From contig JANOQM010000043.1 of NCBI GenBank assembly GCA_031422295.1, forward strand, positions 32,918 to 96,917: a stretch of 64,000 nucleotides of DNA, read 5' to 3'. Positions 18,881-28,008 of this stretch are shown piece after piece. The position numbers and the translations under genes were made by a program. How positions within the stretch are numbered: the stretch's first letter is position 1; each line of letters opens with the position of its first letter. The notes below the pieces were generated by a model. The model was given only the letters and a program-made list of their open reading frames with translations, made no database searches and was not told where the DNA came from. This stretch comes from JANOMH01 sp031422295 (GTDB lineage: Bacteria; Pseudomonadota; Alphaproteobacteria; Rhodobacterales; Rhodobacteraceae).

Positions 18881-19869
18881 ACCGGGCGCAACGTCCCGCG
18901 CAGCACCAGCCGCGCCGGAAAAATCCGCGCCTCGGCGGCCAGCCCCGGATTTTCGATCAGGGCCAAGGTCTGTTCAATGCATGCAGCCACGATATCGGCC
19001 ACCGGCTGGGCAATCGTGGTCAGGTCAATCCCCGCCCAACCGGCCATTTCCATATCATTCAACCCGATCACGCCCACATCACCGGGCACCCGCAATCCGG
19101 CGTCGCGCAGGGCTGAAATCGCGCCGATGGCCAGCACGTCATCGGCACAGAAATAGGCGTCACACGGGCCGTTTTCCAACATGGTCTGCATCGTTGCGCG
19201 ACCCGCATCAAATGACCATGCCGCCGCATAGGCCGATACTATAGTCATATTCAGTTTCGCGGTTTCGTCCTGAAAACCGTTGAACCGGTCCTGGGCGGGC
19301 TGGGTCTGCTGTGGCCCGCCCAGATAACCCAGCGACACATAGCCCCGCCCGATCAATGTGCGTGCGGCCAGCCGTCCTGCCTGTGCATCGTCAATACCCG
19401 ATTGCGGTACGTCGGGACGCGCATTGGCCCGGGCAAAGCAATGCGCCACCGGCAGCCCGGCATCCCGGAATGTGCGGGCAAATCCGTAGGGCAGGGTGGC
19501 CGAGATCAGGATAGCGGCATCAACCGCATATTCGCGCAGCATTCCCAGCGCCTCTGTGGCCGGTGTGCCAGCTTGCAGGTTGACCAACAGCGGCCGGAAT
19601 CCGCGGGCTTGCAAGCCCGCTGTAAACAGATCGAAAACCCGTAAAAAGAACGGATTGCCAAAATCATCGGCGACAATGCCAACCAGCCGGGTCCGTCCGG
19701 TGGTCAGGCTGGCCGCCAGCCGATTGGGCTGAAACCCCAGTTTGGCGGATGCCAGCATGATCCGGCTGCGCGTGGCGGGTGCTACCGACGCCCCCGGCGT
19801 AAAGGCGCGTGATACCGCCGAGGCGGACACGCCTGCTGCGCGGGCCACGTCGCGTAATGTAACTGCCAT
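18877..19869 (-). CDS. LacI-family transcriptional regulator
   Basis: The 330-residue protein has the LacI N-terminal helix-turn-helix (VTLRDVARAAGVSASAVSRAFTPGASVAPATRSRI) and hinge (LASAKLGFQPNRLAASLTTGRT). A periplasmic-binding-like sensing domain follows, with VGIVADDFGNPFFLRVFDLF and CDAYFCADDVLAIGAISALRDAGLRVPGDVGVIGLND. Its target is not obvious because no catabolic operon is directly adjacent. It converges on the propeller protein with a four-base overlap. A palindrome about 50 bases upstream of its start is a candidate autoregulatory operator. Confidence 0.9.
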   Translation of the reverse strand: MAVTLRDVARAAGVSASAVSRAFTPGASVAPATRSRIMLASAKLGFQPNRLAASLTTGRTRLVGIVADDFGNPFFLRVFDLFTAGLQARGFRPLLVNLQAGTPATEALGMLREYAVDAAILISATLPYGFARTFRDAGLPVAHCFARANARPDVPQSGIDDAQAGRLAARTLIGRGYVSLGYLGGPQQTQPAQDRFNGFQDETAKLNMTIVSAYAAAWSFDAGRATMQTMLENGPCDAYFCADDVLAIGAISALRDAGLRVPGDVGVIGLNDMEMAGWAGIDLTTIAQPVADIVAACIEQTLALIENPGLAAEARIFPARLVLRGTLRPV

Positions 19870-19917
19870 CTTTTACGCCGCCCGCCACCAGAACCCTGAC
19901 CCGTAAACTGATTGGTT

Positions 19918-19933
19918 TTGCAACCTGTTGCAA
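19918..19933. promoter_or_regulatory. LacI-type operator palindrome
   Basis: TTGCAAC and GTTGCAA are perfect seven-base arms with a two-base centre, 49 bases upstream of the LacI-family gene start. Even-length palindromes of about this size are typical of LacI-family operators. It lies in the divergent gap shared with the YihY-type gene, so it could affect either promoter. Confidence 0.5.
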
Positions 19934-20054
19934 GATGCGCAACATCTGGCCAACGGTCTTTGGGGGGACTTGCTTTGTATTTGCGCAGTTGCATCTGTAA
20001 CCGGGGCAGGGCAGGCATGGCCCGTAAGCACAACAGCAAAAGGTCGTGGTGGGT

Positions 20055-20930
20055 ATGCGGTGGCTTTGGCGGATATGCACCACCTTGGGGCGGATCATGT
20101 ACCGGGTCTGGGAACTTGATGGGCAGGTCCATATGGGTCTGATCGCCGCCGGGGTGGCGTTTTTTGGGATATTTTCGATCTTTCCGGCACTGGCCGCGAT
20201 CATAGCCATCTTTGGCCTGGTGTCCGATCCCGAAGTGGTGCTGACCCAGCTTAATCTGCTGAATGAACTGATCCCGACCGAAGCTTACACTTTGATTAAG
20301 GATCAGGTCACCCGCCTGCTGACCGCCCGGTCCGACACGTTGGGGTTTGCCACGGGTCTATCGCTGGTCATTGCCTTGTGGTCGGCCCGCGCCGGAGTGG
20401 GCGCGCTGGTCGAGGGGATCAATGCGATTCATGGCACGTCAGAGCGTAATGGGTTTGTGCATGCCGCCCTTGCAATGGCGCTGACCCTGACCCTGATTGC
20501 GATTGCCATTGTGGCCTTGCTGATCGTTGTGGTCGCGCCGATTGCATTGTCGATGATGCAGGTACACGTGCAAATCGGGCAAATACTGGATTGGATCCGC
20601 TGGGCCACGGCCCTGTTCATCCTGATGGCTGCATTGGGCCTGCTATACGGCTTTGGTCCCAGCTCTGGCCCCTATCACCGTCGCCGCTGGGTAACGCCGG
20701 GGGCCGTGGCCGTGGTTGTGCTGTGGATTGGGGTGTCGTTCGGCCTGTCGTATTATCTGGCGAATTTCGGCAGTTATAACGAGGTTTATGGATCAATCGG
20801 TGCGGTCATCGCGCTATTGATGTGGTTGTATCTCAGCGCCTATCTGGTCTTGCTGGGGGCAGCGCTTAATCTTGTGCTTGCCGAAGAACAGATCGGCAAA
20901 AAACCCCGCGTGAGCCGTAGGCGCGGCTAA
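20055..20930 (+). CDS. YihY/BrkB-family inner-membrane protein
   Basis: The 291-residue protein has about six hydrophobic helices and the family features WELDGQVHMGLIAAGVAFFGIFSIFPALAAIIAIFG near the N-terminus, WSARAGVGALVEGINAIHG in the middle and GSYNEVYGSIGAVIALLMWLYLSAYLVLLGAALN near the C-terminus. The family (UPF0761) was once called ribonuclease BN; it is a membrane protein of unsettled function, not a nuclease. The ATG at 20055 is chosen over GTG codons nine and six bases earlier. It stands alone. Confidence 0.9.
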   Translation: MRWLWRICTTLGRIMYRVWELDGQVHMGLIAAGVAFFGIFSIFPALAAIIAIFGLVSDPEVVLTQLNLLNELIPTEAYTLIKDQVTRLLTARSDTLGFATGLSLVIALWSARAGVGALVEGINAIHGTSERNGFVHAALAMALTLTLIAIAIVALLIVVVAPIALSMMQVHVQIGQILDWIRWATALFILMAALGLLYGFGPSSGPYHRRRWVTPGAVAVVVLWIGVSFGLSYYLANFGSYNEVYGSIGAVIALLMWLYLSAYLVLLGAALNLVLAEEQIGKKPRVSRRRG

Positions 20931-21532
20931 ATCGTGGCAGCAAAGCCACGGGGCAGCGCAAAAATGCAACAGGTCGGTGGGGCGGTCTGTCTGCAAGACT
21001 AATTACTTTCAGGCGCAGCCCTTTGGCCCAATACCACCAGTTTGCGCGGGTTTTTGGCCGCTTGCCCCGTTTCGCGCCCTACCCGCGCAGTGTTTGTTTC
21101 CGGCGCTGGCCGACAACCCAAATAAAACCAGCAATAAAAACGCACTAGGCAATGAATTGCTTCGGCGATATTCATCGCAGCAATAACAAAGCAGCACCCG
21201 CCAAGAGGTGCTGCATGAGGCAAAGTAGGGTCGTAATGACTGGATTTATCGTCTTTGTCCGCAAAAATGCGGGCAAATCCGGGTTGAGTGTGGCCATGAC
21301 ACGGTCACAGCCGCAAAATCACCTATCGACCGGGACAGGTAAGATCTGATGCCGCAACGGGTTCGGATATTCGCAGCACGGAAATGGGAATTGCGCCTGA
21401 CTTTGGGGGGCGGGATTGATCAGCCGGGCTTTTCAGCGCGATCCGATCAGTCAGCCGGTCTTGTCCGCCCGGTTTTGCGATTGATCCAGCCGCAACTGGC
21501 GGCCAGTGCTGACCAAGCGTCAGACAGCCCCT
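20931..21532. other. 602-base stretch without a recognisable gene
   Basis: Several short frames exist here, but none has a ribosome site, family motif or overlap pattern that marks it as a gene. One hairpin is clear: GCAGCACC (21191-21198) pairs with GGTGCTGC (21207-21214) across an eight-base loop. On the minus strand it is followed by a T-rich run, so it could end a minus-strand transcript. A small RNA cannot be excluded. Confidence 0.5.
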
Positions 21533-22006
21533 CTATGCCGCAACCAATTCCCTGACCGCACAGGTCTGATAACAGCCCAAAACCAGCGACCAGCCGCGCA
21601 GATAACTGGTGCTGACCGCATCGACGACATCGCCCAGAATGCCCAGACCACCATGGGTCAGATCAACCCGTGTGCCGTCCTTGGTGGCGGTAAAGGTGAT
21701 GGCGACGACCGTGGCTTCATCCACTGATTTCCCGGGATGCCAGGTGAAAGACAGGTATCTGCCCGGCTCCCAGCCAATAATGGTGCCCCATAGCACGCGG
21801 CTGCCGTCGGGCGTAACTTCGGTAATCCGGCCATTTTTATGCGGATCAACCTCGATCTTCACTGGTTTGCCGCCGGTCTTGGCCGATTGCGAATGCTGCG
21901 CGGGCCACCAGCGGGCGATATCGCGGATGAACAGATCAAACGCGGCATCGGGACGCAACGGCACGGTGACGGATTTCATAAGGGGGTCGGATGTCAGACT
22001 GGTCAT
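21533..22006 (-). CDS. SRPBCC (AHSA1-like) domain protein
   Basis: The 157-residue protein shows the SRPBCC/START-like pattern of the AHSA1 group: PLRPDAAFDLFIRDIARWWP at the N-terminus, a central RVLWGTIIGWEPGRYLSFTWHPG, and TRVDLTHGGLGILGDVVDAVSTSYLRGWSLVLG at the C-terminus. The fold usually binds hydrophobic ligands. Its ATG overlaps the stop of the ArsR-type gene upstream (ATGA). An ArsR regulator coupled to an SRPBCC gene is a common bacterial pair of unknown physiological role. Confidence 0.85.
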   Translation of the reverse strand: MTSLTSDPLMKSVTVPLRPDAAFDLFIRDIARWWPAQHSQSAKTGGKPVKIEVDPHKNGRITEVTPDGSRVLWGTIIGWEPGRYLSFTWHPGKSVDEATVVAITFTATKDGTRVDLTHGGLGILGDVVDAVSTSYLRGWSLVLGCYQTCAVRELVAA

Positions 22007-22341
22007 TTCGCGGATCCTTTATTTTTCTCGGCTTGGTGTTTGGCGGCGGCCACATAGGCGGCCAATGCATCATCCCACAATTGATCCAGATACAGGCACA
22101 GGGCTGCCACGCCGTCAGGGGCAATCGCGTAATAGCGGCGGTTGCCCAGCGGCGTGACGACCAGCAGTCCGGCATCGGACAAAACGCGCAAATGTTGCGA
22201 TACGGCAGGGCGGCTGACGGTCATGCCACAGGCCAGATCGCAAACCGGCAGGGGACCCGCGCGCAGCCGTTCGATAATCGCGCGGCGGGTCGGGTCAGAC
22301 AGGGCCAACATGCTGGCGGATATTGCATCTGTGTAAGACAT
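22003..22341 (-). CDS. ArsR-family winged-helix regulator
   Basis: The 112-residue protein has the ArsR winged helix: ALSDPTRRAIIERLRAGPLPVCDLACGMTVSRPAVSQHLRVLSDAGLLVVTPLGNRRYYAI. It lacks the paired ELCVCDL cysteines of arsenic sensors, so it is not an arsenic sensor of that type. It is co-transcribed with the SRPBCC gene with a four-base overlap. Its start codon lies inside a 33-base imperfect palindrome, which suggests tight autorepression. Confidence 0.9.
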   Translation of the reverse strand: MSYTDAISASMLALSDPTRRAIIERLRAGPLPVCDLACGMTVSRPAVSQHLRVLSDAGLLVVTPLGNRRYYAIAPDGVAALCLYLDQLWDDALAAYVAAAKHQAEKNKGSAK

Positions 22342-22365
22342 GACTTACGGTAAGTCGTATCTTAC
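22333..22365. promoter_or_regulatory. Nested palindromic operator over the arsR-type start codon
   Basis: An inner perfect dyad, GACTTAC-G-GTAAGTC (22342-22356), is flanked by outer arms GTAAGA (22333-22338) and TCTTAC (22360-22365). The whole is an approximate 33-base palindrome. The ATG of the regulator (22339-22341, minus strand) lies within it. Autoregulation by the adjacent ArsR protein is the simplest reading. Confidence 0.65.
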
Positions 22366-22494
22366 ATAAAGTCAACCGCGTCCGAATGACCACCCACCCT
22401 TGAAGCCCCTTTGCGGTGTCACTAAGACTCTGGAAGGAATTTTGATTTAACGACGCACCTAACCCGCAAGCGTCCCCAAGCCGAGGCACAGCAG

Positions 22495-23118
22495 ATGCAA
22501 GACCCCGTTGCCCATTACATGAACCTGGTTCCCATGGTCGTCGAACAGACGGCGCGCGGCGAACGGGCCTATGATATCTTCTCGCGCCTGCTCAAAGAGC
22601 GGGTAATTTTCCTGTCCGGCCCGGTGCATGACGGAATGAGCCAACTGATCGTGGCGCAACTTTTGCACCTTGAGGCCGAGAATCCGAAAAAAGAAATCTC
22701 GATGTATATCAACAGCCCCGGCGGTGTGGTGACGGCTGGTTTGTCGATTTATGACACGATGCAATACATCCGGCCCAAGATTTCGACTCTGGTGGTGGGG
22801 CAGGCGGCATCCATGGGGTCGCTGTTGTTGACCGCCGGGACCAAGGGCATGCGCTTTTCGCTGCCGAACTCGCGGATCATGGTCCATCAACCCTCGGGCG
22901 GGTATCAGGGGCAGGCTACGGATATCATGATCCACGCGGCCGAAACCCAGAAACTGAAAACCCGGCTGAACGAGATTTATGTCGCACATACCGGCCAAAC
23001 CTTGAAAAAAGTCGAAGCTGGCCTTGAGCGCGACAATTTCATGTCGCCAGAGGACGCCAAGGAATGGGGTCTGATTGACGAAATTCTGACCACACGGGCC
23101 GCAGGCGACGACAAGTAA
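22495..23118 (+). CDS. clpP: ClpP, ATP-dependent protease proteolytic subunit
   Basis: The 207-residue serine peptidase forms the tetradecameric chamber of ClpXP. The catalytic triad is visible: Ser106 in GQAASMGS, His131 in MVHQPSGG and Asp180 in LERDNFMS. Family segments include NLVPMVVEQTARGERAYDIFSRLLKERVIFL and YINSPGGVVTAGLSIYDTMQYI. The start ATG is preceded by GAGG. clpX follows 116 bases later, the usual arrangement. Confidence 0.98.
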   Translation: MQDPVAHYMNLVPMVVEQTARGERAYDIFSRLLKERVIFLSGPVHDGMSQLIVAQLLHLEAENPKKEISMYINSPGGVVTAGLSIYDTMQYIRPKISTLVVGQAASMGSLLLTAGTKGMRFSLPNSRIMVHQPSGGYQGQATDIMIHAAETQKLKTRLNEIYVAHTGQTLKKVEAGLERDNFMSPEDAKEWGLIDEILTTRAAGDDK

Positions 23119-23234
23119 AGCGGCGCACAAGTCACGGATTTTGACATTGTGGACCATCGCAGGCTGCCCTACTCTAGGGCGAATAGGGCAGTCAAAAAAC
23201 GACACGGTAAGGGCCGCGTGCCCAGGGGTTTCAG

Positions 23235-24503
23235 ATGGCAAGTGCGACTGGTGGCGACAGCAAGAATACGCTTTACTGCAGCTTTTGCGGCAAAAGTCAG
23301 CATGAGGTGCGCAAACTGATTGCGGGCCCGACTGTGTTCATCTGTGATGAATGCGTTGAATTATGCATGGATATCATCCGCGAAGAGACGAAGACCAGCG
23401 GGTTGAAATCATCCGACGGCGTGCCGACCCCGCGCGAAATCTGTAACGTGTTGGACGATTATGTCATCGGCCAGATGCACGCCAAGCGTGTGTTGTCGGT
23501 GGCGGTGCATAACCATTACAAACGCCTGAACCATTCGGCCAAAACCCAGGATATCGAACTGTCCAAGTCCAACATCCTGCTGATTGGCCCCACCGGCTGT
23601 GGCAAAACCTTGCTGGCCCAGACCCTTGCCCGCATCCTTGACGTGCCGTTCACCATGGCCGATGCGACCACTTTGACCGAAGCTGGATATGTCGGCGAGG
23701 ATGTTGAAAACATCATCCTCAAGCTGTTGCAGGCGTCCGAATACAATGTCGAACGGGCGCAGCGCGGGATCGTCTATATCGACGAAGTTGATAAAATTAC
23801 CCGCAAATCCGACAACCCGTCGATCACTCGCGATGTGTCTGGCGAAGGGGTGCAGCAGGCACTGCTGAAAATCATGGAAGGCACCGTGGCTAGCGTTCCG
23901 CCGCAAGGCGGGCGCAAGCATCCGCAGCAGGAATTCCTGCAAGTCGACACCACCAACATCCTGTTCATTTGTGGCGGTGCCTTTGCGGGCCTCGACAAGA
24001 TCATCGCGCGGCGTGGCAAAGGCTCTGCCATGGGCTTTAACGCTGACGTGCGCGATGTCGATGAACGCGGCGTGGGCGAGATATTCGGCGATCTGGAACC
24101 CGAGGATTTGCTGAAATTCGGCCTGATCCCGGAGTTTGTGGGTCGTTTGCCAGTCATCGCCACCCTGACTGATCTGGACGAAGAGGCGCTGGTCACCATC
24201 CTGACCGAGCCGAAAAATGCGCTGGTCAAACAATACCAGCGCCTGTTCGAGATCGAAGATACCAAGCTGACCTTTACCGATGATGCGCTCAAAGCCATCG
24301 CCAAGCGCGCGATCGAGCGGAAAACCGGCGCGCGCGGCCTGCGGTCAATCATGGAAGATATCCTGCTGGACGCGATGTTCGAGCTGCCCGGCCTGACTAC
24401 GGTCACCGAAGTCGTGGTCAACGAAGAGGCCGTGGGTCCGGATCATGCACCCCTGATGATCCATGCGGATACGGCAAAGAAAAGCCTGTCCTCTGCCGGG
24501 TAA
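23235..24503 (+). CDS. clpX: ClpX, ATP-dependent protease ATPase subunit
   Basis: The 422-residue AAA+ unfoldase has an N-terminal zinc-binding domain (LYCSFCGKSQHEVRKL... FICDECVELC). The AAA+ core follows, with Walker A LLIGPTGCGKT, pore loop around GYVGEDVEN, Walker B IVYIDEVDKI, the RGKGSAMGF segment, and the C-terminal KTGARGLRSIMEDILLDAMFELPG. It recognises and threads substrates into ClpP. Its stop overlaps the next gene start by one base (TAATG). Confidence 0.98.
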   Translation: MASATGGDSKNTLYCSFCGKSQHEVRKLIAGPTVFICDECVELCMDIIREETKTSGLKSSDGVPTPREICNVLDDYVIGQMHAKRVLSVAVHNHYKRLNHSAKTQDIELSKSNILLIGPTGCGKTLLAQTLARILDVPFTMADATTLTEAGYVGEDVENIILKLLQASEYNVERAQRGIVYIDEVDKITRKSDNPSITRDVSGEGVQQALLKIMEGTVASVPPQGGRKHPQQEFLQVDTTNILFICGGAFAGLDKIIARRGKGSAMGFNADVRDVDERGVGEIFGDLEPEDLLKFGLIPEFVGRLPVIATLTDLDEEALVTILTEPKNALVKQYQRLFEIEDTKLTFTDDALKAIAKRAIERKTGARGLRSIMEDILLDAMFELPGLTTVTEVVVNEEAVGPDHAPLMIHADTAKKSLSSAG

Positions 24504-24883
24504 TGCCGGTCAAGCACATCTCTACCGGGTCGCCGTTCGAGGCGCAGATCGGCTATTCCCGTGCGGTCATTTCGGGCGGGCTGGTCTATGTGTCCGGCAC
24601 CACGGGCTATGATTACGCCACAATGACCCTGCCCGAGGGCGTTGTTGACCAGTGCCGCAACGCGCTGGCCACCATCGCCAAAGTGCTGGAACAGGCGGGC
24701 TCCGGTCTGGATCACGTGTTGCGGGTCCATTACATCCTGCCCGATAAATCCGACTTTCCGGCCTGCTGGCCACTGACCAGCGTGGCATTCGCGAGGGCCT
24801 TGCCCGCCGCTACAATGTTTCAGGCCGGTTTAATGCAAGATGCGATGAAAATTGAGATCGAGGTGACCGCTCGTCTGCCATAG
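24503..24883 (+). CDS. RidA/YjgF-family protein
   Basis: The 126-residue protein is of the YjgF/YER057c/UK114 (Rid) superfamily, with SRAVISGGLVYVSGTTGYDYATM, VVDQCRNALATIAKVLEQAGSGLDHVLRVHYILPD and the C-terminal LPAATMFQAGLMQDAMKIEIEVTA. The conserved Arg/Lys of true RidA enamine deaminases is at the usual C-terminal strand in canonical members; here the residue after FQAG is Leu, so this is probably another Rid subfamily. It starts within the clpX stop. Confidence 0.85.
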   Translation: MPVKHISTGSPFEAQIGYSRAVISGGLVYVSGTTGYDYATMTLPEGVVDQCRNALATIAKVLEQAGSGLDHVLRVHYILPDKSDFPACWPLTSVAFARALPAATMFQAGLMQDAMKIEIEVTARLP

Positions 24884-24949
24884 TGGTCCGGCAGTCTGGA
24901 CCTTGCCACCGAACTCGGGCACAACCGCGTCAACCAACGGAGCATCCTC

Positions 24950-25333
24950 ATGGGCCTTTTGACCACGATCAGCCGTTTTTTTACCTGGTGGGACGGCCAG
25001 ACGCATGGCACGCAACTGTTCACATGGCGCAAGGGCGTCCGGGTCGGCAATGACGCGCAGGGCAACGTGTTCTACCGCACCAAAAACGATAGCCGCCGCT
25101 GGGTAATTTTCAACGGCGCGATTGAGGCTACCAAAGTCAGTCCGGATTGGCACGGATGGCTGCACCGCACCTGGAACGAGCCGCCAACGGACCGGCCGCT
25201 GGTGCATAAACCCTGGGAACAGCCGCATCAGCAAAACCTGACCGGCAGCACCGCAGCCTATGCCCCAACCGGGTCAATCCGGCGGTCCGAAACCACGGCG
25301 CGCTCGGATTACCAGGCATGGACGCCGGACTGA
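24950..25333 (+). CDS. NDUFA12-type accessory subunit of complex I
   Basis: The 127-residue protein belongs to the NDUFA12/B17.2 family, found in alphaproteobacteria and mitochondria. Key stretches are WWDGQTHGTQLFTWRKGVRVGNDAQGNVFYRTK, RRWVIFNGAIEATKVSPDWHGWLH and the C-terminal Pro-rich tail with HKPWEQPHQQNLTGS. It binds NADH:ubiquinone oxidoreductase at its peripheral arm. In related genomes it is followed by mlaD; here an RTX gene on the other strand separates them. Confidence 0.93.
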   Translation: MGLLTTISRFFTWWDGQTHGTQLFTWRKGVRVGNDAQGNVFYRTKNDSRRWVIFNGAIEATKVSPDWHGWLHRTWNEPPTDRPLVHKPWEQPHQQNLTGSTAAYAPTGSIRRSETTARSDYQAWTPD

Positions 25334-25341
25334 CCGGCCGT

Positions 25342-28008
25342 TCAGACCACCAGAATATCCGCCACCACAATTGTTTGCCCCGGTTGAACCTGCGCGAACA
25401 AAATACCGCGCGCCCCGCCCAGGCCATCGCGGTCAAAGTACAACTCGCCGGTGTCGACCTCATAAATGATCCGGTCCGTCGCATCGCTGGCCAGCCCGGT
25501 TTGGTTGACGCGGAATGCAGACAGGTTCAGCGCCCCCGTGACCAGACCGGCAAAAACCGCATTATCAAGGGCAATTTCGTCTACACCAGTTTGAAAATCA
25601 GCGATCAGGTCGATATTCGCAGGGCCGATTGCACTGGAAAAGACAAACTGATCGGCCCCGCCCAGCCCAAACAAACTATCCGCGCCGCCCATCCCGTTCA
25701 GCCGGTTCGCACCGGCATTGCCAATCAGGGACTGGCTGTATTGATTGCCGGTCAGGTTGATCGCAGCAAGGCCCGCCGCAGAACTGGTCTGCAGAAATTC
25801 GATACTATCATCATCCGACAGCGTAAAACTGCTGCGCGACAGCACCCGGTCCGCAATGCCCTGTCCGGCTGCTTCGTAAATCAGGGTCTGGCTGTTGTGC
25901 AAAATATACGTGTCATTGCCCGCATTACCTTGCAGCTTATCCACGCCGGTACCGCTGCCATCTGTCAGCTGATTATTGCCCGCGTTTCCGACTATGGTCT
26001 GGGCCACATTGTTGCCGGTCAAATTCAGCGCCGTGGTCGCCTGCGGATCAACCGCACTTAGCCATTCAATATCCGCACCAACAGCCAGAACAAAGCTGAC
26101 TGCGGTCAGGACACGATCCTTGGTGCCGCCAAGCGCTATTTCAGTCACGGTATCGGCCTGATGATCGACCACATAGATGTCGTTATCTGCGCCACCCTCC
26201 ATCCGGTCATTTCCGACCCCGCCATTCAGCGTATCAATGCCTTCCGCCCCCAAAAGCGTATCATTGCCAGACCCGCCAAACAGCACATCATTGCCCATAA
26301 ACCCGCTGATCCGGTCATTGCCGTCGATGCCAAACAAGGCGTCGTTATGCGCGCTGCCCTGCATCACATTTGCCCGGGTATCGTCACGCAGCACGAGGCC
26401 ATTGGCAAAGGTCGCAGCGCCCCGGCTATCGTCCCACCAGGCGGCCACGGTATCGCGGAACGTCTCGATGGCATCGGCGCGGGGCGAATTCGGGCTGGTC
26501 GCGCTATCCCAGATACCCCAGCTGCCATAGCGGCTGGCGGGGCCGAAATCGGAAAACTGCGCCATCAGACCACCGCCATTGGCCTGCCAGATATTCAGAT
26601 ATTCAGTGTACAGCGTCCGAAACTCGGACCGGCTGACCAGATCAATAAAGAACTTGGTCTGCGCCGGGTCCTGCGCGCCGCCAAATAACCCCTCAAGATC
26701 AACAACGTGCTGGCCACCTTCATAGGCTTCCAATTGCCAGCCCAGTGCGGTGCTGACACCGGCATGATAGGCAATCGCCTCGTCGATATGGGCCAGAGAA
26801 TCCTGGGCCGCACCATTGCGGATAAAATTGATCGCGGCGGCAAAACCGGCCTGGCCCTGGCTGATCCATCGATCAACCAAGGCCGAATAGTCCGCCGATC
26901 CGATAGAGCCGCCAAAATACGGCGCAATGGCATAGACATGAAACGGCGCATCGCGCGGGGCGACCCCGCCCGAGGCCACATGATCCGGCGCATCCAGCGC
27001 GAAATTCTCCAGCCCGTTCCAGCTGGACTGGGTGGAAAACACGTTCAGCGCCCGGGTCCCGGTCTGGCCACCAAAAACCTGTTCGACGATATAGGCCATA
27101 TTGGCGGCCTTGGCCCCATACCATTGCATCCAGCCGCCCTGCACATTGGCACCCCAGGCCGCCACGGCCCGCGACTGGGCCCATTGGGCCTGCTCGAACC
27201 CCCAGTTCCAGACCTCGTTGGAATATTCAAACCGGGCCACTAGCCCCGGATCAAGGTTGTCGCGGACATAAGTTGCAAAGGCGCGGATATAGCTGTCGCT
27301 GGCCAGATGCGGAATGGTGAACCACGGATCGGTACGGGTCTGATTGGCCAGTTCGACCATGACCGAGATCGAAACACCGCGGTCCTCGCCTTCATACGTG
27401 GTTTGCCGGGCCGCATTTTCGGGCCGCATCTGCGACCAGCTGGTAATGTCCGAATTATTGGTGTCCATCCAATCCATGAACCGCAAGACCCTGAAATCCT
27501 GAATTTTCTCAAGGAAATCAGGATTGAACATAATACCCGCATCGATCAGGTCGGCGTCATCCTGATGGTAGAATTTGATATCCCGGATATAGTTGCCAGT
27601 GTTGTTCGGGTCGGTCGAGGTGATCGAAAACTGCGTGGTTCCGGTGCCGGCAATCCGCAGAACCATGCGGTTATCCCCAACACTGACAACGGATCCACCG
27701 GACATGCTGTTCACCTCCAGGGTGCCCTCGCCTTGCCATTCAAGAATATACAGCCCGTCACGCTGATACCCCTCAGATGTGTTCCAGATCGTTGAAACGC
27801 GGTCAAATGGGGCGGCGCCACCGGTGCGGGTAAAGTCGCGGATCCAGCCATTTGCATCCAGATCCAGCATGTTGGCCTGCCCGGTATCAAACACGCCGGG
27901 GGCTTGGGTGTACCAGGGCCGGGTCATCAGGAACTGATTGACGAACGGATAGGATGTGGACCAATCCACGATTCCTGCCAAATTAGTTCCAAGTGATGGT
28001 CCGGGCAT
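25342..28008 (-). CDS. RTX calcium-binding protein with a glycosidase-like N-terminal domain
   Basis: The protein is 888 residues from the ATG at 28008, which has AGGAG five bases upstream; an ATG at 28074 has no ribosome site. Residues about 1-500 resemble a clan GH-A (TIM-barrel) glycosidase. There is an Asn-Glu pair in EYSNEVWNW (Glu265) as the likely acid/base, and Glu430 in LEAYEGGQHVV as a candidate nucleophile. From about residue 555 there are Ca2+-binding nonapeptides (GNDVLFGGSGNDTLLG, GNAGNDTYILHN, GGADSLFGLGGADQF) in three clusters. There is no N-terminal signal peptide, which fits type I secretion through a C-terminal signal. No secretion genes are adjacent. It is inserted between the NDUFA12 gene and mlaD on the opposite strand. 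Confidence 0.85.
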   Translation of the reverse strand: MPGPSLGTNLAGIVDWSTSYPFVNQFLMTRPWYTQAPGVFDTGQANMLDLDANGWIRDFTRTGGAAPFDRVSTIWNTSEGYQRDGLYILEWQGEGTLEVNSMSGGSVVSVGDNRMVLRIAGTGTTQFSITSTDPNNTGNYIRDIKFYHQDDADLIDAGIMFNPDFLEKIQDFRVLRFMDWMDTNNSDITSWSQMRPENAARQTTYEGEDRGVSISVMVELANQTRTDPWFTIPHLASDSYIRAFATYVRDNLDPGLVARFEYSNEVWNWGFEQAQWAQSRAVAAWGANVQGGWMQWYGAKAANMAYIVEQVFGGQTGTRALNVFSTQSSWNGLENFALDAPDHVASGGVAPRDAPFHVYAIAPYFGGSIGSADYSALVDRWISQGQAGFAAAINFIRNGAAQDSLAHIDEAIAYHAGVSTALGWQLEAYEGGQHVVDLEGLFGGAQDPAQTKFFIDLVSRSEFRTLYTEYLNIWQANGGGLMAQFSDFGPASRYGSWGIWDSATSPNSPRADAIETFRDTVAAWWDDSRGAATFANGLVLRDDTRANVMQGSAHNDALFGIDGNDRISGFMGNDVLFGGSGNDTLLGAEGIDTLNGGVGNDRMEGGADNDIYVVDHQADTVTEIALGGTKDRVLTAVSFVLAVGADIEWLSAVDPQATTALNLTGNNVAQTIVGNAGNNQLTDGSGTGVDKLQGNAGNDTYILHNSQTLIYEAAGQGIADRVLSRSSFTLSDDDSIEFLQTSSAAGLAAINLTGNQYSQSLIGNAGANRLNGMGGADSLFGLGGADQFVFSSAIGPANIDLIADFQTGVDEIALDNAVFAGLVTGALNLSAFRVNQTGLASDATDRIIYEVDTGELYFDRDGLGGARGILFAQVQPGQTIVVADILVV

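Noticed and set aside
23141..23169. TTGACA as the -35 of a clpX promoter
   Set aside because: No plausible -10 element lies 16-18 bases downstream; the spacer leads into the GC-rich hairpin.
23164..23191. Inverted repeat CTGCCCTA/TAGGGCAG between clpP and clpX as a terminator
   Set aside because: It is followed by an A-run, not a T-run, on the coding strand. clpP and clpX are normally linked, so a terminator here is not supported.
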